This document shows positions 40,853 to 50,454 of a stretch of 64,000 nt of DNA, in pieces. The notes below the pieces were generated by a model, which worked only from the letters and a program-made list of their open reading frames with translations, did not search any database and had not been told where the DNA came from. The first letter of the stretch is position 1, and each line of letters opens with the position of its first letter. Both the position numbers and the translations under genes were made by a program. Source of the DNA: Nocardia vinacea (GTDB lineage Bacteria; Actinomycetota; Actinomycetes; Mycobacteriales; Mycobacteriaceae); the NCBI RefSeq assembly GCF_035920345.1, contig NZ_CP109149.1, positions 9,300,001 through 9,364,000 of the forward strand, in the 5' to 3' direction.

Positions 40853-42091
40853 GTGAGTTCCGACCATTCCGCGGTCGAGGAGTTGACCCCGGTTCAGCTG
40901 GCCGTCGTCGAGAGCGTCGCACCGCATATGCGACACAATCCGTATGACAGTTATGCGGTGCTGCGTGACGCGGGCCCCTTCGTGCCCGGGCCGCACGACA
41001 TGCACTTGGTGACCCGTCACCACGAGGCACAGACGATCATGCAGGACCCGCGCTGGAGCCACGCCGAGGAACCGCAACTGCTGCACGGCGACAGCGATGT
41101 CGAACTGCCCGGCTCGTTCCTCTGGATGGAGCCGCCGGAGCACACTCGGCTGCGCGGACTGGTCAGCAAGGCATTCACCGCGCGCACCGTCAGCGGCATG
41201 CGGGACAGGGCCGAAAAGTTGGTCGACGATCTGCTGGCGAAGATGCTCGCCGCGGGCGAGGTCGATCTGCTGGATGCGCTGGCCTATCCGCTGCCGCTCA
41301 CCATGGTGTGTGAGCTGCTCGGCGTCCCGGCCGAGGCGCATGAGCACGTGCGTCAGATCTCGACCGGAATCGCTCGCGGCCTCGATCCGGATCTGCTGCT
41401 CTCGCCCGCGGAATTGGCCGCACGCACCGCGGCGGTGCACGCCTTCCTGGAGTTCTTCGGCGAGCTGGTGGAGCAGCGCCGCAAATCCCCACGCGACGAC
41501 CTGATCACGGCGCTGGTGCAGGCCGATGATGCGGGCGCCCGGCTGACCCGCACTGAATTGCTCGGCACGCTGCTGATTCTCGTGGTCGCCGGGCACGAGA
41601 CGACCGTCAACCTGATCGGCAACGGTGTGCTCGCGCTGATCCGCAATCCGGAGCAGTTCGAGCGGCTGCGCGAATTCCCGGAGCTGTGCGAATCCGCCGT
41701 CGACGAGGTGCTGCGCTACGACGCGCCGGTGCACCTCACCACTCGCACGGCGCACGACGTGATCACCGTTTCCGGGCGGACTTTCGCACCCGGTGATGCG
41801 GTGATCGTCCTGCTGGCCTCGGCCAACCGCGACCCGCTCGCCTTCCCGGATGCCGACAAGTTCGATATCGCGCGATACGCCGGGGGTCGAAAGGCCGAGC
41901 GGCACTTATCTTTCGGCCTCGGCCTGCACTACTGCCTCGGTGCGCCGCTGGCCCGGCTGGAGATGCAGGTGGTGCTGCGCGCCATCGCCGATCGTGTCGG
42001 TGCCATGACCCTGCTCGAGGAACCGCCGTATCGGCCGAATGTGGTCGTGCGCGGCATGTCCGAACTTCATGTGCGGCTGGAGGGCCGATGA
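40853..42091 (+). CDS. cytochrome P450 (first of three in the cluster)
   Basis: A 412-residue bacterial class I P450 started at GTG 40853 (VSSDHSAVEE) with AGGAG upstream. Standard motifs are present: LVVAGHETT (I-helix), EVLR (K-helix EXXR) and FGLGLHYCLGAPLA (Cys361 heme ligand). It shares SHAEE and FLWMEPPEHTRLR with the P450 at 44888, so the two are close paralogues. It is coupled by ATGA to the next P450. Substrate unknown; oxidation of an acyl chain is likely from context. No ferredoxin gene is beside it. Confidence 0.92.
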   Translation: MSSDHSAVEELTPVQLAVVESVAPHMRHNPYDSYAVLRDAGPFVPGPHDMHLVTRHHEAQTIMQDPRWSHAEEPQLLHGDSDVELPGSFLWMEPPEHTRLRGLVSKAFTARTVSGMRDRAEKLVDDLLAKMLAAGEVDLLDALAYPLPLTMVCELLGVPAEAHEHVRQISTGIARGLDPDLLLSPAELAARTAAVHAFLEFFGELVEQRRKSPRDDLITALVQADDAGARLTRTELLGTLLILVVAGHETTVNLIGNGVLALIRNPEQFERLREFPELCESAVDEVLRYDAPVHLTTRTAHDVITVSGRTFAPGDAVIVLLASANRDPLAFPDADKFDIARYAGGRKAERHLSFGLGLHYCLGAPLARLEMQVVLRAIADRVGAMTLLEEPPYRPNVVVRGMSELHVRLEGR

Positions 42092-43299
42092 ACACAGCAA
42101 TTCCGATTACGTTCGATGCCTTCGATCCCAGCGAGCGGGCGGACCCGTATCCGGCATACCGTCGGGTGCGCGATGCCGCCGCACTGTTCCCGTACGAATT
42201 CGGCGATGTGCCGGTCACTTTGATCACCCGATACGAGGAATGCGCCGCCATCCTGACCGGCTCGGACTGGGGTCACGGCTATGCCGCCGGAATCAGCCCG
42301 TTCCGCGACACCACCGCCGCGATTCCGGGCTCCTTCGTCCGAATGGACCCGCCGGAACACGGCCGCTACCGCAAGCTGGTCGCGAAGGCGTTCACGCCGC
42401 GGCTGATGGCGGAGATGGTTCCGGTGGCCGGTCAGGTTGTCAGCGACCTGGTCGACGCGGCGGTGCGTCGTGGTGAGCTGGATGTGCTCAACGATCTCGC
42501 CGTTCCCCTCGCGGTGGCGATGGTGCCGGTCCGGCTGCTCGGCGCCGATCCGGCCGATGGCGCACTGTTCCGCGAGTGGCAGCTGGCGATCGCGCGGGGC
42601 AGTGATCCGGATTCGCTGCTCGGCCCGGACGAGGTGGCCGCACGCGGCACCGCGGCGATGGAGTGCATGGGCTACTTCGCCCGGCTGATCCAGCAGAAGA
42701 AGGCGAATCCGACACCGGATCTGCTGAGCGCGCTGGTGGCCGCGAGCGGTGCGCAGCTGACCGAGCCCGAGGTGATCGGGATCGCGCTGCTGACGCTGGT
42801 CGCAGGCATGGAGACCTCGATCAACCTGATCGGCAACGGCATGCTCGCACTGCTGCGCAATCCGGCTCAGCTGCAGCTGCTTCGGGACAATCCGGAGTTG
42901 ATCGGTCCGTCGCTGGACGAGATGCTGCGCTACGACGCCCCGACCCAGTTCACCATCCGAGTCGCCTTGGCCGACACCACCGTCGGTGAGCACGAATTCC
43001 GTCGCGGCGACGGCGTGGTCGTACTCACTGCCTCGGCCAGCCGGGACGATCGGGTATACCCGGACGCGGACACCTTCGATGTCACTCGCTACGCCGGAAA
43101 CCGACCGGCGCGCAAGCATCTCGGCTTCAGCCTCGGCATCCACTATTGCGTCGGTGCACCGCTCGCGCGCATCGAGGCGCAGGCGACCCTCGGCACCCTG
43201 CTCGACCGGGCCCCGAAACTCGAACTCGCTACCGACACCGTCGAACACCGGCCCAGCCTGATCCACCGCGGCATCGTGTCGCTGCCGGTGTCCTTGTGA
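42088..43299 (+). CDS. cytochrome P450 (second)
   Basis: A 403-residue P450 with LVAGMETS (I-helix; Met replaces the usual His), EMLR (EXXR) and FSLGIHYCVGAPLA (Cys354). It overlaps the preceding P450 by 4 bp. A pair of degenerate repeats begins at its stop codon. It is more distant from the other two P450s of the cluster than they are from each other. Confidence 0.92.
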   Translation: MNTAIPITFDAFDPSERADPYPAYRRVRDAAALFPYEFGDVPVTLITRYEECAAILTGSDWGHGYAAGISPFRDTTAAIPGSFVRMDPPEHGRYRKLVAKAFTPRLMAEMVPVAGQVVSDLVDAAVRRGELDVLNDLAVPLAVAMVPVRLLGADPADGALFREWQLAIARGSDPDSLLGPDEVAARGTAAMECMGYFARLIQQKKANPTPDLLSALVAASGAQLTEPEVIGIALLTLVAGMETSINLIGNGMLALLRNPAQLQLLRDNPELIGPSLDEMLRYDAPTQFTIRVALADTTVGEHEFRRGDGVVVLTASASRDDRVYPDADTFDVTRYAGNRPARKHLGFSLGIHYCVGAPLARIEAQATLGTLLDRAPKLELATDTVEHRPSLIHRGIVSLPVSL

Positions 43300-43446
43300 G
43301 CGCGCGAGCAACCAACGCGGCCGACCTCGGTCGGGACGAGCCGAGCGTTGGCGAGGCGGAGGTATGAGCGAGCGCGGCGAGCGAACCACGAACACAGCCG
43401 AGCTCTCGCTCGTGCCGGAGCTGAGCGCCGGCGAGGCGGAGTCATG
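43297..43446. repeat. two tandem MIRU-like intergenic elements
   Basis: Two degenerate units (43297-43364 and 43365-43446), each starting with TGAGCG at a stop-codon-like TGA and ending with GGCGAGGCGGAG(G/T) followed by an ATG. They fill the gap between the P450 stop and the flavoprotein start, so the TGA of the P450 and the ATG of the next gene are the borders. A related unit occurs at 50385-50454. This is the behaviour of mycobacterial MIRU-type elements that insert at coupled ATGA junctions. Confidence 0.6.
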
Positions 43447-44796
43447 AACGAGCGGCGGCACGCGGTAGTGCTCGGCGCAGGCATTGCGGGGCTGCTCGCC
43501 GCCCGGGTGCTTTCCGAGCACTACGCCCGGGTCACCATTTTCGAGCGCGACATGGTGGCCGGTACCGCCATGCGACGCGGCGTACCACAGGCACGGCACC
43601 TGCACGGACTGCTGGATCGTGGCCGGACCATTATCGAGCAGCTGTATCCGGGTTTCACCTCCGAAATGGCCGATCGGGGCGCGACCACTGCGGAGGCATT
43701 GGTCGGAACCCGTTGGTACGTAGGCGGATTGCGTGTCGCGCCCACCTCGACCGGACTCACCTCGGTAATGGCGACCAGGCCGCTATTGGAAGAGGTACTG
43801 CGACAACGAACACTCGCCGTGCCCGGCGTGCGCCTGTATGAGGGCATGGCGCGCGGCCTCATCGGCGATGCCGCACGGGTGCGTGCGGTGTCGGTCTCCG
43901 GCGGATACGGCGCAGAGGCGCACGCCACGGACCTCATCGTCGACGCGACCGGACGCGGCTCCCGCGCGAGCGTATGGCTAGCTGCCCTCGGCGCGCGGAT
44001 ACCCCTGGAGGAGCGTCTCGAGGTCGACCTCGGCTATGCCTCCCGACTCTTCCGCTGGCGGCCCGGACAATTGGGCGACCACTCCTCGGTGATCATCTCC
44101 ACCGGCCCGAATGGCCGTGGTGGCGGCGCGATTCGGGTCGAGGGCGACCGGTGGCACATCACGCTGGCCGGAATGCTCGGCGACCATCCACCGACCGATC
44201 CGGACGGCTTCGCCGAATTCGCCGCCACCATTGCGGCACCCGATATCCACGAACTCATCACCAGCTCCGAACCGCTCGAGGATGCCGTGCCGCATCGATT
44301 CCGCTCTCCGGTGCGGCGCCGATTCGAGCGGCTTTCCGCTGTGCCGCGGGGGTTTCTGGTACTCGGTGACGCGCTGTGCGGCTTCAATCCGCTGTACGCG
44401 CAGGGCATGGCGGTGGCCGCGCAACAGGCCCTGGTGCTGCGCGACTGTCTGCGCGCCGGATCCGAGGCCGAGCTACCTGCCCGGTTCTACTCCGCCGCGG
44501 GCAAAGTGGTCGATGTCGCGTGGCAGCTCGCGGCCGGTGCCGATCTCAGCCATCCGGGCGTCATCGGCTCGCGCACGACGCGCACGCGCCTCACCAATGC
44601 CTATGTCGCTCGAGCACACCGCGCCGCACATGTCGATCCGCAGGTCGCGCGGACATTTCTACGCGTCGCAAATCTCGTCGAACCACCCGCTGCACTTCTG
44701 CATCCACTGATCGCTGGCCGAATCCTGTTGCGCGGCAACATCAAACCAGCCGAAATAGCCGAACGCACACCGATCCTCATCGAACCGACGAGGTGA
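43444..44796 (+). CDS. FAD-dependent oxidoreductase
   Basis: A 450-residue flavoprotein started at ATG 43444. It has the dinucleotide motif VVLGAGIAGLLAARVLSEH, an ATRPLLEE segment, LIVDATGRGSRA, and FLVLGDALCGFNPLYAQGM (second FAD contact). It resembles the squalene-epoxidase-like/geranylgeranyl-reductase-like group of monooxygenases and reductases. Epoxidation, hydroxylation or reduction of the lipid product are possible. It sits between P450s two and three. Confidence 0.85.
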   Translation: MNERRHAVVLGAGIAGLLAARVLSEHYARVTIFERDMVAGTAMRRGVPQARHLHGLLDRGRTIIEQLYPGFTSEMADRGATTAEALVGTRWYVGGLRVAPTSTGLTSVMATRPLLEEVLRQRTLAVPGVRLYEGMARGLIGDAARVRAVSVSGGYGAEAHATDLIVDATGRGSRASVWLAALGARIPLEERLEVDLGYASRLFRWRPGQLGDHSSVIISTGPNGRGGGAIRVEGDRWHITLAGMLGDHPPTDPDGFAEFAATIAAPDIHELITSSEPLEDAVPHRFRSPVRRRFERLSAVPRGFLVLGDALCGFNPLYAQGMAVAAQQALVLRDCLRAGSEAELPARFYSAAGKVVDVAWQLAAGADLSHPGVIGSRTTRTRLTNAYVARAHRAAHVDPQVARTFLRVANLVEPPAALLHPLIAGRILLRGNIKPAEIAERTPILIEPTR

Positions 44797-44887
44797 CGGG
44801 TCCGCAATGTCGCGCCCCGCACCGCAACAGTCCGACCGGCCGCACCGCCCGTTCGGCGGTGCACCGCAAAGAAGGGACCACCCCGAC

Positions 44888-46150
44888 ATGTCGCATGCGA
44901 ATACGGCGGTGGCGGAACAGGATTCCGCCATCCAGACCGCCATCGCTCACTTATTCGGCCCGGAAGGCAGATCCGACCCCTACACCCCCGCACGGGTCCT
45001 GCGCGAAGCGGGTCCGCTGCATCAGACCCCGCTCGGCCACCACCTGCTGACCCGCTACGAGGACTGCACGGCCGTGCTGTCGACCACCGCGTGGAGTCAT
45101 GCGGAAGAGGCCGCGATGATGCACCCCACCGTGTCACCCGAGGACGCGGCCGAGGAACTGCCCACTTCGTTCCTCTGGATGGAGCCGCCGGACCACACCC
45201 GGCTGCGCAATCTGGTGACCAAGGGCTTCACCCCGCGCATGGTGACCCGGCTGCGCCCGCGCATCGAGGAGCTCACCGCGGAACTCGTCGACAATGCGCT
45301 GGCCGCGGGCGAATTCGATCTCGTCGAGATGATCGCCTACCCGCTCCCGCTGATCATCGCCTGCGAGTTGATCGGCGTGCCGCCGGAGGCCTATGAGCGG
45401 GTGCACCAGTGGTCCCAGGACCTGGCGCGCGGCTTCGATCACGACTACACGCTGCCCGAAGCGGCGCTGAAGGCCCGCAGCGCAGGTTCGCGCGGCTTCA
45501 TGGGTTACTTCCGTGAGTTGCTGAACGAGCGGCGCCACGATCCGAAGGACGACCTGCTGAGCGTGTTGTCGCAGGTCGAGGACCGCGGCGATGTGCTCAC
45601 CGAACAGGAACTGCTGGCCACCTGCATCACCACCTTCGTCGCCGGGCACGAGACCACCGCCAATCTGATCGGCACCGGCATGCTGCAGCTGATGCGCAAT
45701 CCGGGCGAAGTCGCGGCCCTGCGCGCACGTCCCGAGCTGACCGCATCCGCACCCGACGAACTGCTGCGGCTGGAGCCGTCGGTGCAGATCACCACCCGTG
45801 CCGCCACTCGGCCGATCACCATCGCGGGCCACGAGTTCGAAACCGGCGAAGGGGTTGTGGTGCTGATCAATTCGGCCAACCGCGACGACGCCGTCTTCGC
45901 CGATCCGGACCGGGTCGACGTCGCCAGGTATTCCGATCCGATGCGTCCGGCCAAGAAGCACCTCGGCTTCAGTCTCGGCATCCACTACTGCCTCGGCGCA
46001 CCCCTGGCACTGCTGGAAATGGAGGTGCTGCTCGACGTGCTGTTGCGGAAAGTGCGTGATATCGAACTGCTTTCGGACGAACCGCCCTATAAGCCGAATG
46101 TGGTCATTCGCGGGCTGGAATCCCTGCCGACGAGGTTCACCGCCAAGTGA
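44888..46150 (+). CDS. cytochrome P450 (third)
   Basis: A 420-residue P450 from ATG 44888 (MSHANTAVAEQ). It has VAGHETTA (I-helix), ELLR (EXXR) and FSLGIHYCLGAPLA (Cys368). Like the first P450 it has SHAEE and SFLWMEPPDHTRLR, so these are paralogues that probably oxidise related substrates. A hairpin begins 8 bases after its stop. Confidence 0.92.
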   Translation: MSHANTAVAEQDSAIQTAIAHLFGPEGRSDPYTPARVLREAGPLHQTPLGHHLLTRYEDCTAVLSTTAWSHAEEAAMMHPTVSPEDAAEELPTSFLWMEPPDHTRLRNLVTKGFTPRMVTRLRPRIEELTAELVDNALAAGEFDLVEMIAYPLPLIIACELIGVPPEAYERVHQWSQDLARGFDHDYTLPEAALKARSAGSRGFMGYFRELLNERRHDPKDDLLSVLSQVEDRGDVLTEQELLATCITTFVAGHETTANLIGTGMLQLMRNPGEVAALRARPELTASAPDELLRLEPSVQITTRAATRPITIAGHEFETGEGVVVLINSANRDDAVFADPDRVDVARYSDPMRPAKKHLGFSLGIHYCLGAPLALLEMEVLLDVLLRKVRDIELLSDEPPYKPNVVIRGLESLPTRFTAK

Positions 46151-46158
46151 GTTGCGCT

Positions 46159-46188
46159 CGGACTCGGTGTGATAGCGCACCGGGTCCG
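46159..46188 (+). terminator. GC-rich hairpin terminator after the P450 block
   Basis: An 11-bp stem (46159-46169 paired with 46178-46188, one G-U wobble) and an 8-nt loop directly after the P450 stop, without a U tract, as is common for actinobacterial terminators. It would separate the P450 block from the LysR/PUFA block. Confidence 0.45.
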
Positions 46189-46389
46189 CAGGTGAGTTAT
46201 TCGCTATTGCCTCGGCCCGTCGTTTCGGGGATGCTGAATGGTCACGGCTCCGCGATAGCACACCTGCGCAACGCCCGGGGTCAGTTCACCCGGCCGCAAT
46301 GCTCTCGGCGATATCCGTCCGATCGCGGTTCATCCTCGGTTACCTGGCTCCGCTAACGTTTCGGGTACGCGGAATAAGGAGCCGGCGGC

Positions 46390-47322
46390 ATGGAGTTCCG
46401 ACATCTGGTTTCATTCATCACTATTGCCGAAGAGCTGCATTTCGGACGCGCAGCGCAGCGCTTGCATCTCACGCAGCCCAGTCTCAGTGCCCAGCTGCAG
46501 AAGCTGGAGAAATCACTCGGCGTGCAACTGGTCGCACGTAACTCCCACGAGGTCAAGTTGACCCCGGCGGGCCGAGAATTCGAGAGTCAAGCCCGCATAA
46601 TCGTGGCCCAGATGGACCGGGCCGCCCAGGTCGCCAAGGCGACCGCCGAGGGGCGCGCGGGCACCCTCAATATCGGTTACAACCTTCCGGCCAGCAGACA
46701 TGTGCTGCCGGAGGCGCTCACCGGAATGACCGAACGACATCCCGATATCGTGGTGTCGCTGTGGGAGAAGCGCACCGGCCCGCAGCTGGCGGCGCTGGCC
46801 GACGGCTCGCTCGACGTGGCGCTGGTCTACGGCCACCCGAGCACCTCGGACTTCTCGTATCGCCGATTGCTGCACCGGGTTCCGCTGGTCGCGGTGGTCG
46901 GGCGCAGGCACCGCTGGGCCGACCGGCCCGGCGTGCCCTTCGCCGAATTGGCGGGGCAGGAGTGTGTGCTGTTCGCCCGCGAACAGTGTCCGGCCATGTA
47001 CGACTCCATCTTCCGCGCGGCCGCGGACACCAGGATCAGCCTGGCGGTCGCGCATACCGCGGATGATCCCGGCGCGACCGCGCATATGGTCTCGGTGCGT
47101 CCGTTCGTCGGATTCGCCTCGCTACCGCGCGCGATCTCGATGGGTATGGGTGCGCCGGGCAGTAACTCGGTGGCGGTCAAACTGTTCGATCCGGTGCCGA
47201 CATTGGATTTGTACGCGGTGTGGCGTACGGACGAGTCGAATCCGGCGGTTTCGTTTTTCCTGGAGTGCATCGATTCCCCCGAACCGGCACGTATAGATAT
47301 TGCCCGTGCACTATCGGCCTGA
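46390..47322 (+). CDS. LysR-family transcriptional regulator
   Basis: A 310-residue regulator. The N-terminal winged helix-turn-helix reads MEFRHLVSFITIAEELHFGRAA, LHLTQPSLSAQLQKLE, then a substrate-binding domain (LNIGYNLPASRHVLPEAL onward). It lies inside the cluster, codirectional with and 88 bp before the acyl-CoA synthetase. LysR proteins usually control adjacent genes with a small-molecule effector, so it is the natural pathway regulator. It is unusual in not being divergent from its likely targets. Confidence 0.9.
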   Translation: MEFRHLVSFITIAEELHFGRAAQRLHLTQPSLSAQLQKLEKSLGVQLVARNSHEVKLTPAGREFESQARIIVAQMDRAAQVAKATAEGRAGTLNIGYNLPASRHVLPEALTGMTERHPDIVVSLWEKRTGPQLAALADGSLDVALVYGHPSTSDFSYRRLLHRVPLVAVVGRRHRWADRPGVPFAELAGQECVLFAREQCPAMYDSIFRAAADTRISLAVAHTADDPGATAHMVSVRPFVGFASLPRAISMGMGAPGSNSVAVKLFDPVPTLDLYAVWRTDESNPAVSFFLECIDSPEPARIDIARALSA

Positions 47323-47410
47323 GTCCTTCGATAGGCCATGACATTCGCGCGGTAGGAACCTCTGTATCGGCGGGGACGTAATTCGTTGCCGCCGACCAGA
47401 ATTCGACATT

Positions 47411-49087
47411 GTGAATACAGTGTCAGTGACCGAGAACGGGATCGACCTCCCGGACGACGCGAGTTTGTACTCGGTGATTTCCGGTGCGGCCGCGGCACAT
47501 CCGCAACGGCATTCGCTGTGCGGCGCGGACGGTACGCAACTCACCTGCGCCGAAGTGGACCGGCGGGCACGGGCGCTGGCCTCGGCGCTGGCCGGGCGTG
47601 GCGTGCAAGCGGGGGATCGGGTCGCGATCCTCGGCCGCACGAGCCTGGAGTGGGCGCTGCTGGATTGCGCACTGCTCGCCCTCGGCGCCGTGGTCGTTCC
47701 GGTGTATCCGACGTCGTCGGCGGCGCAGATCGAGCACATCCTGCGCGATAGTGGCAGTGCGTATTTCGTCGCCGAGGACGAATCCGATGGAGCGCGCCTG
47801 CGTGCCGCGGGTGCGGGCGAGGTCTGGACCTTCGCACTGATCGCGGAGTGGACGGCGACCGAGATCGACGCGGATCTCGGTGCCCGCATCGCCGCGGTGC
47901 ACGCCGATGACCTGGCCATGATCGTCTACACCAGCGGCACCACCGGCGTCTCCAAGGGATGCCTGATCACGCACCGCAATATGTTCGTATCCTCGGCCAA
48001 TACCGTGCGGCAGACCGGTGACCTGTTCGACGGCACGACCGTGCTCGCGCTGCCGCTGTCGCACGTCTTCGGCCAGACCATCCTGTTCGCCTGCCTGTTC
48101 GGCGGCAGCCGTACCCATCTGCTGCCCGCCATTCCGGACATGGTGCCGGTGCTGCCGGCGCTGCGGCCCACCTTCCTGGCGCTGATTCCCTACGGACTGG
48201 AGAAGATTCGCAAGTACTGCCGAACGCTGCTGTCCGGCACCGAGGAGCAGGAGGCGGTGGCGCGCGGCCTGGGACTGCTGCGTGACCAGGCGACGCCGCA
48301 GCCGTCCGACCATCCGGTGGCGGCCGCGCTCGGTGGCGAGCTGCGCTACGTCATCTCCGGCGGCGCCTCGCTCGACGAATCGACCATCGGGTTCTACGCC
48401 GGATTCGGTGTGGTGCTGCTGAACTGCTACGGGCTCACCGAGGCGGCGACGGCCGTGACGGTCAGCGCGCCGGAAAACAATCGGCTCGGCACCGTGGGCC
48501 GACCGATTCCGGGCACTTCGGTCGTCATCGCGGAGGTCGACGGCGAGGTGCTGGTCGGTGGCCCGCACGTCTCACCGGGCTACTGGGGTGCGGCGGCGGA
48601 CCAGGCCGTCGTCGACCGCGAAGGTTGGCTGCACACAGGCGATCTCGGTGAACTCGATTCCGACGGCTATCTGCGCATCACCGGCCGCAAAAAGGAGATC
48701 CTGGTGACCTCCGGCGGCAAGAATGTCGCGCCCGCGCCGCTGGAAGATCGGGTGCGGCTGCATCCGCTGGTGAGCAACTGCATGGTGGTCGGTGACGGCC
48801 GCGACTACGTCACCGCGCTGGTGACGCTGGACCCGGTGCAGGTGCAGCGCTGGCGCGGCGACCATTCCGACGGTGATCTCGAAGCCGCCGTGCAGATCGC
48901 GGTCGACGATGCGAATTCCCTTGTCTCCCGCGCGGAATCGATCCGCGCATTCCGAATTGTGGACGGCGACTTCACCGTTGACGATGGCTTGCTCACCTCG
49001 TCTCGGAAACTGCGCAGAGCCGCGATCACCACGGCCTATTCCGCCGATATCGATTACCTCTACCCGGCACGCCAACCCGCGCAATAA
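47411..49087 (+). CDS. long-chain acyl-CoA synthetase (AMP-binding)
   Basis: A 558-residue adenylate-forming enzyme from GTG 47411. It has MIVYTSGTTGVSKGC, LPLSHVFGQTI, NCYGLTEAA, WLHTGDLGE and GRKKEILVTSGGKNVAP. The pattern is that of the FACS/FadD15-type long-chain acyl-CoA ligases, distinct from the FAAL in the opposite operon. It may activate a starter fatty acid for the PUFA-like synthase, or the released product. It is 49 bp upstream of the flavoprotein. Confidence 0.9.
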   Translation: MNTVSVTENGIDLPDDASLYSVISGAAAAHPQRHSLCGADGTQLTCAEVDRRARALASALAGRGVQAGDRVAILGRTSLEWALLDCALLALGAVVVPVYPTSSAAQIEHILRDSGSAYFVAEDESDGARLRAAGAGEVWTFALIAEWTATEIDADLGARIAAVHADDLAMIVYTSGTTGVSKGCLITHRNMFVSSANTVRQTGDLFDGTTVLALPLSHVFGQTILFACLFGGSRTHLLPAIPDMVPVLPALRPTFLALIPYGLEKIRKYCRTLLSGTEEQEAVARGLGLLRDQATPQPSDHPVAAALGGELRYVISGGASLDESTIGFYAGFGVVLLNCYGLTEAATAVTVSAPENNRLGTVGRPIPGTSVVIAEVDGEVLVGGPHVSPGYWGAAADQAVVDREGWLHTGDLGELDSDGYLRITGRKKEILVTSGGKNVAPAPLEDRVRLHPLVSNCMVVGDGRDYVTALVTLDPVQVQRWRGDHSDGDLEAAVQIAVDDANSLVSRAESIRAFRIVDGDFTVDDGLLTSSRKLRRAAITTAYSADIDYLYPARQPAQ

Positions 49088-49136
49088 GCGCGGCCGATCT
49101 CGAAATCGAATTCGACTACCGGAAAGTGATGCGAAC

Positions 49137-50387
49137 ATGTACGACGTCATCGTTGTCGGAACTCGGGTTGCGGGTTCCCCGCTGGCCATGCTGCTGGCCA
49201 GGAAGGGTTACCGGGTCCTCGCCGTGGACCGCGCCACCTTCCCGAGCGATACCCCCTCGACCCACTACATCCACCAGGCCGGACTCGGCATGCTGAAGTC
49301 GTGGGGTCTGCTGGACCAGGTGGTGGCCTCCGGCTGCCCGCCCATCCGGCACCTGAACTTCTCCTACACCGACATCGTCATCAAGGGCTTCGCCGATATT
49401 GCGGCCGACGGCATCGACGCCGTGTACTGCCCGCGCCGCACCGTGCTGGACAAGATCCTGGTCGACGCGGCCGGTAATGCGGGCGTGGAGGTGATCCACG
49501 GGTTCTCCGTCACCGAGTTGGTGTTCGACGAGGATCGGGTGGTCGGCATTCGCGGGCGCATCCGCGATGGTGTGGAACAGGAGTTCCGCGCCGGACTGGT
49601 GATCGGTGCCGACGGGTCGAATTCGACCGTGGCGAAGGCGGTCGGCACCGAGGTCTACGAGGGTTCCCCGGCGGCGTGCTTCGTCTACTACTCCTACTAC
49701 GACGGCGTCGACTGGGGCATGCAGCACCGCACCGGATTCGGTGAGCAGCAGTTCGCGGCGTGGCCGACCAATGACGGACTCTCGCTGGTCGCGGTGATGC
49801 GCAAGCGTGACCGTTTCCGCGACTTCCGCACCGATCCGGATGCCGGTGTGCAGGAGATCGTCGACCAGATCGACCCGGAACTCGGTGCGCGCCTGCGGGA
49901 TACCGGCAAGCGGGTCGAGCAGTTCCGGCCCATGCTCTACCCGGACAACTACCGTCGCCGCTCCTACGGACCCGGTTGGGCGCTGGTTGGAGACGCCGGT
50001 TACCACAAGGATCCGTTCACCGGCTGGGGCATTACCGATGCCTTCAAGTACGCCCAGCTGCTGGCCGATCTGGTCGACGCGGGGCTGTCCGGCGCCCGGC
50101 CGCTCGATGAGGCGCTGGCCGAGTACCAGGTCGAGCGCGACGCGCAGAGCGCGAGCACTTACGAACTGACGCAGAGCATTTCGGAGCTGTCGCTGACGCC
50201 GTACTACGACTCGGTATTCCGCGCGACCAGCTATGACGAGGACTACTCGAAGAAATTCTTCGGGCTTATCGCCGGAATCTACTCGCCGGACAAGTACTTC
50301 GGCGAGCAGGAGCTCACCGAGCTGTACGAGAAGGTCGACTTCCCGGTCGACGCGCGGCATGTCACCAACGATGGGGTGACGGCGTGA
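49137..50387 (+). CDS. FAD-dependent monooxygenase/reductase
   Basis: A 416-residue flavoprotein from ATG 49137. It starts MYDVIVVGTRVAGSPLAMLL (Rossmann GxRxxGS variant seen in geranylgeranyl-reductase and halogenase-like enzymes). LVIGADGSNSTVA follows, then WALVGDAGYHKDPFTGWGI. The lack of a WxWxIP motif argues against a tryptophan-type halogenase. The role is probably oxidation or double-bond reduction of the polyketide lipid. It ends at a MIRU-like repeat. Confidence 0.85.
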   Translation: MYDVIVVGTRVAGSPLAMLLARKGYRVLAVDRATFPSDTPSTHYIHQAGLGMLKSWGLLDQVVASGCPPIRHLNFSYTDIVIKGFADIAADGIDAVYCPRRTVLDKILVDAAGNAGVEVIHGFSVTELVFDEDRVVGIRGRIRDGVEQEFRAGLVIGADGSNSTVAKAVGTEVYEGSPAACFVYYSYYDGVDWGMQHRTGFGEQQFAAWPTNDGLSLVAVMRKRDRFRDFRTDPDAGVQEIVDQIDPELGARLRDTGKRVEQFRPMLYPDNYRRRSYGPGWALVGDAGYHKDPFTGWGITDAFKYAQLLADLVDAGLSGARPLDEALAEYQVERDAQSASTYELTQSISELSLTPYYDSVFRATSYDEDYSKKFFGLIAGIYSPDKYFGEQELTELYEKVDFPVDARHVTNDGVTA

Positions 50388-50454
50388 GCGAGCGAACCAT
50401 GTCACAGCGCACATCGCGCACGACGGAACCGAGCGTCAGCGAGGTGCGGTCGTG
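50385..50454. repeat. single MIRU-like intergenic element
   Basis: A third copy of the element found at 43297-43446: it begins TGAGCGAGCGAACCA at the flavoprotein stop and ends AGCGAGGTGCGGTCG at the GTG start of the hydrolase. It spans the whole junction and nothing else. It shares the GAGCGAGCG opening and the GAGC..AGCGAGG closing block with the other copies. Confidence 0.6.

Noticed and set aside
40628..41905. Upstream extension of the FAAL frame into the P450 region
   Set aside because: Adenylating-enzyme homology starts at about 40627; the extension covers a divergent promoter and a clear P450 gene on the other strand.
42067..43605. 512-codon minus-strand frame opposite the second P450
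   Set aside because: Antisense of intact P450 motifs; no recognisable domain.
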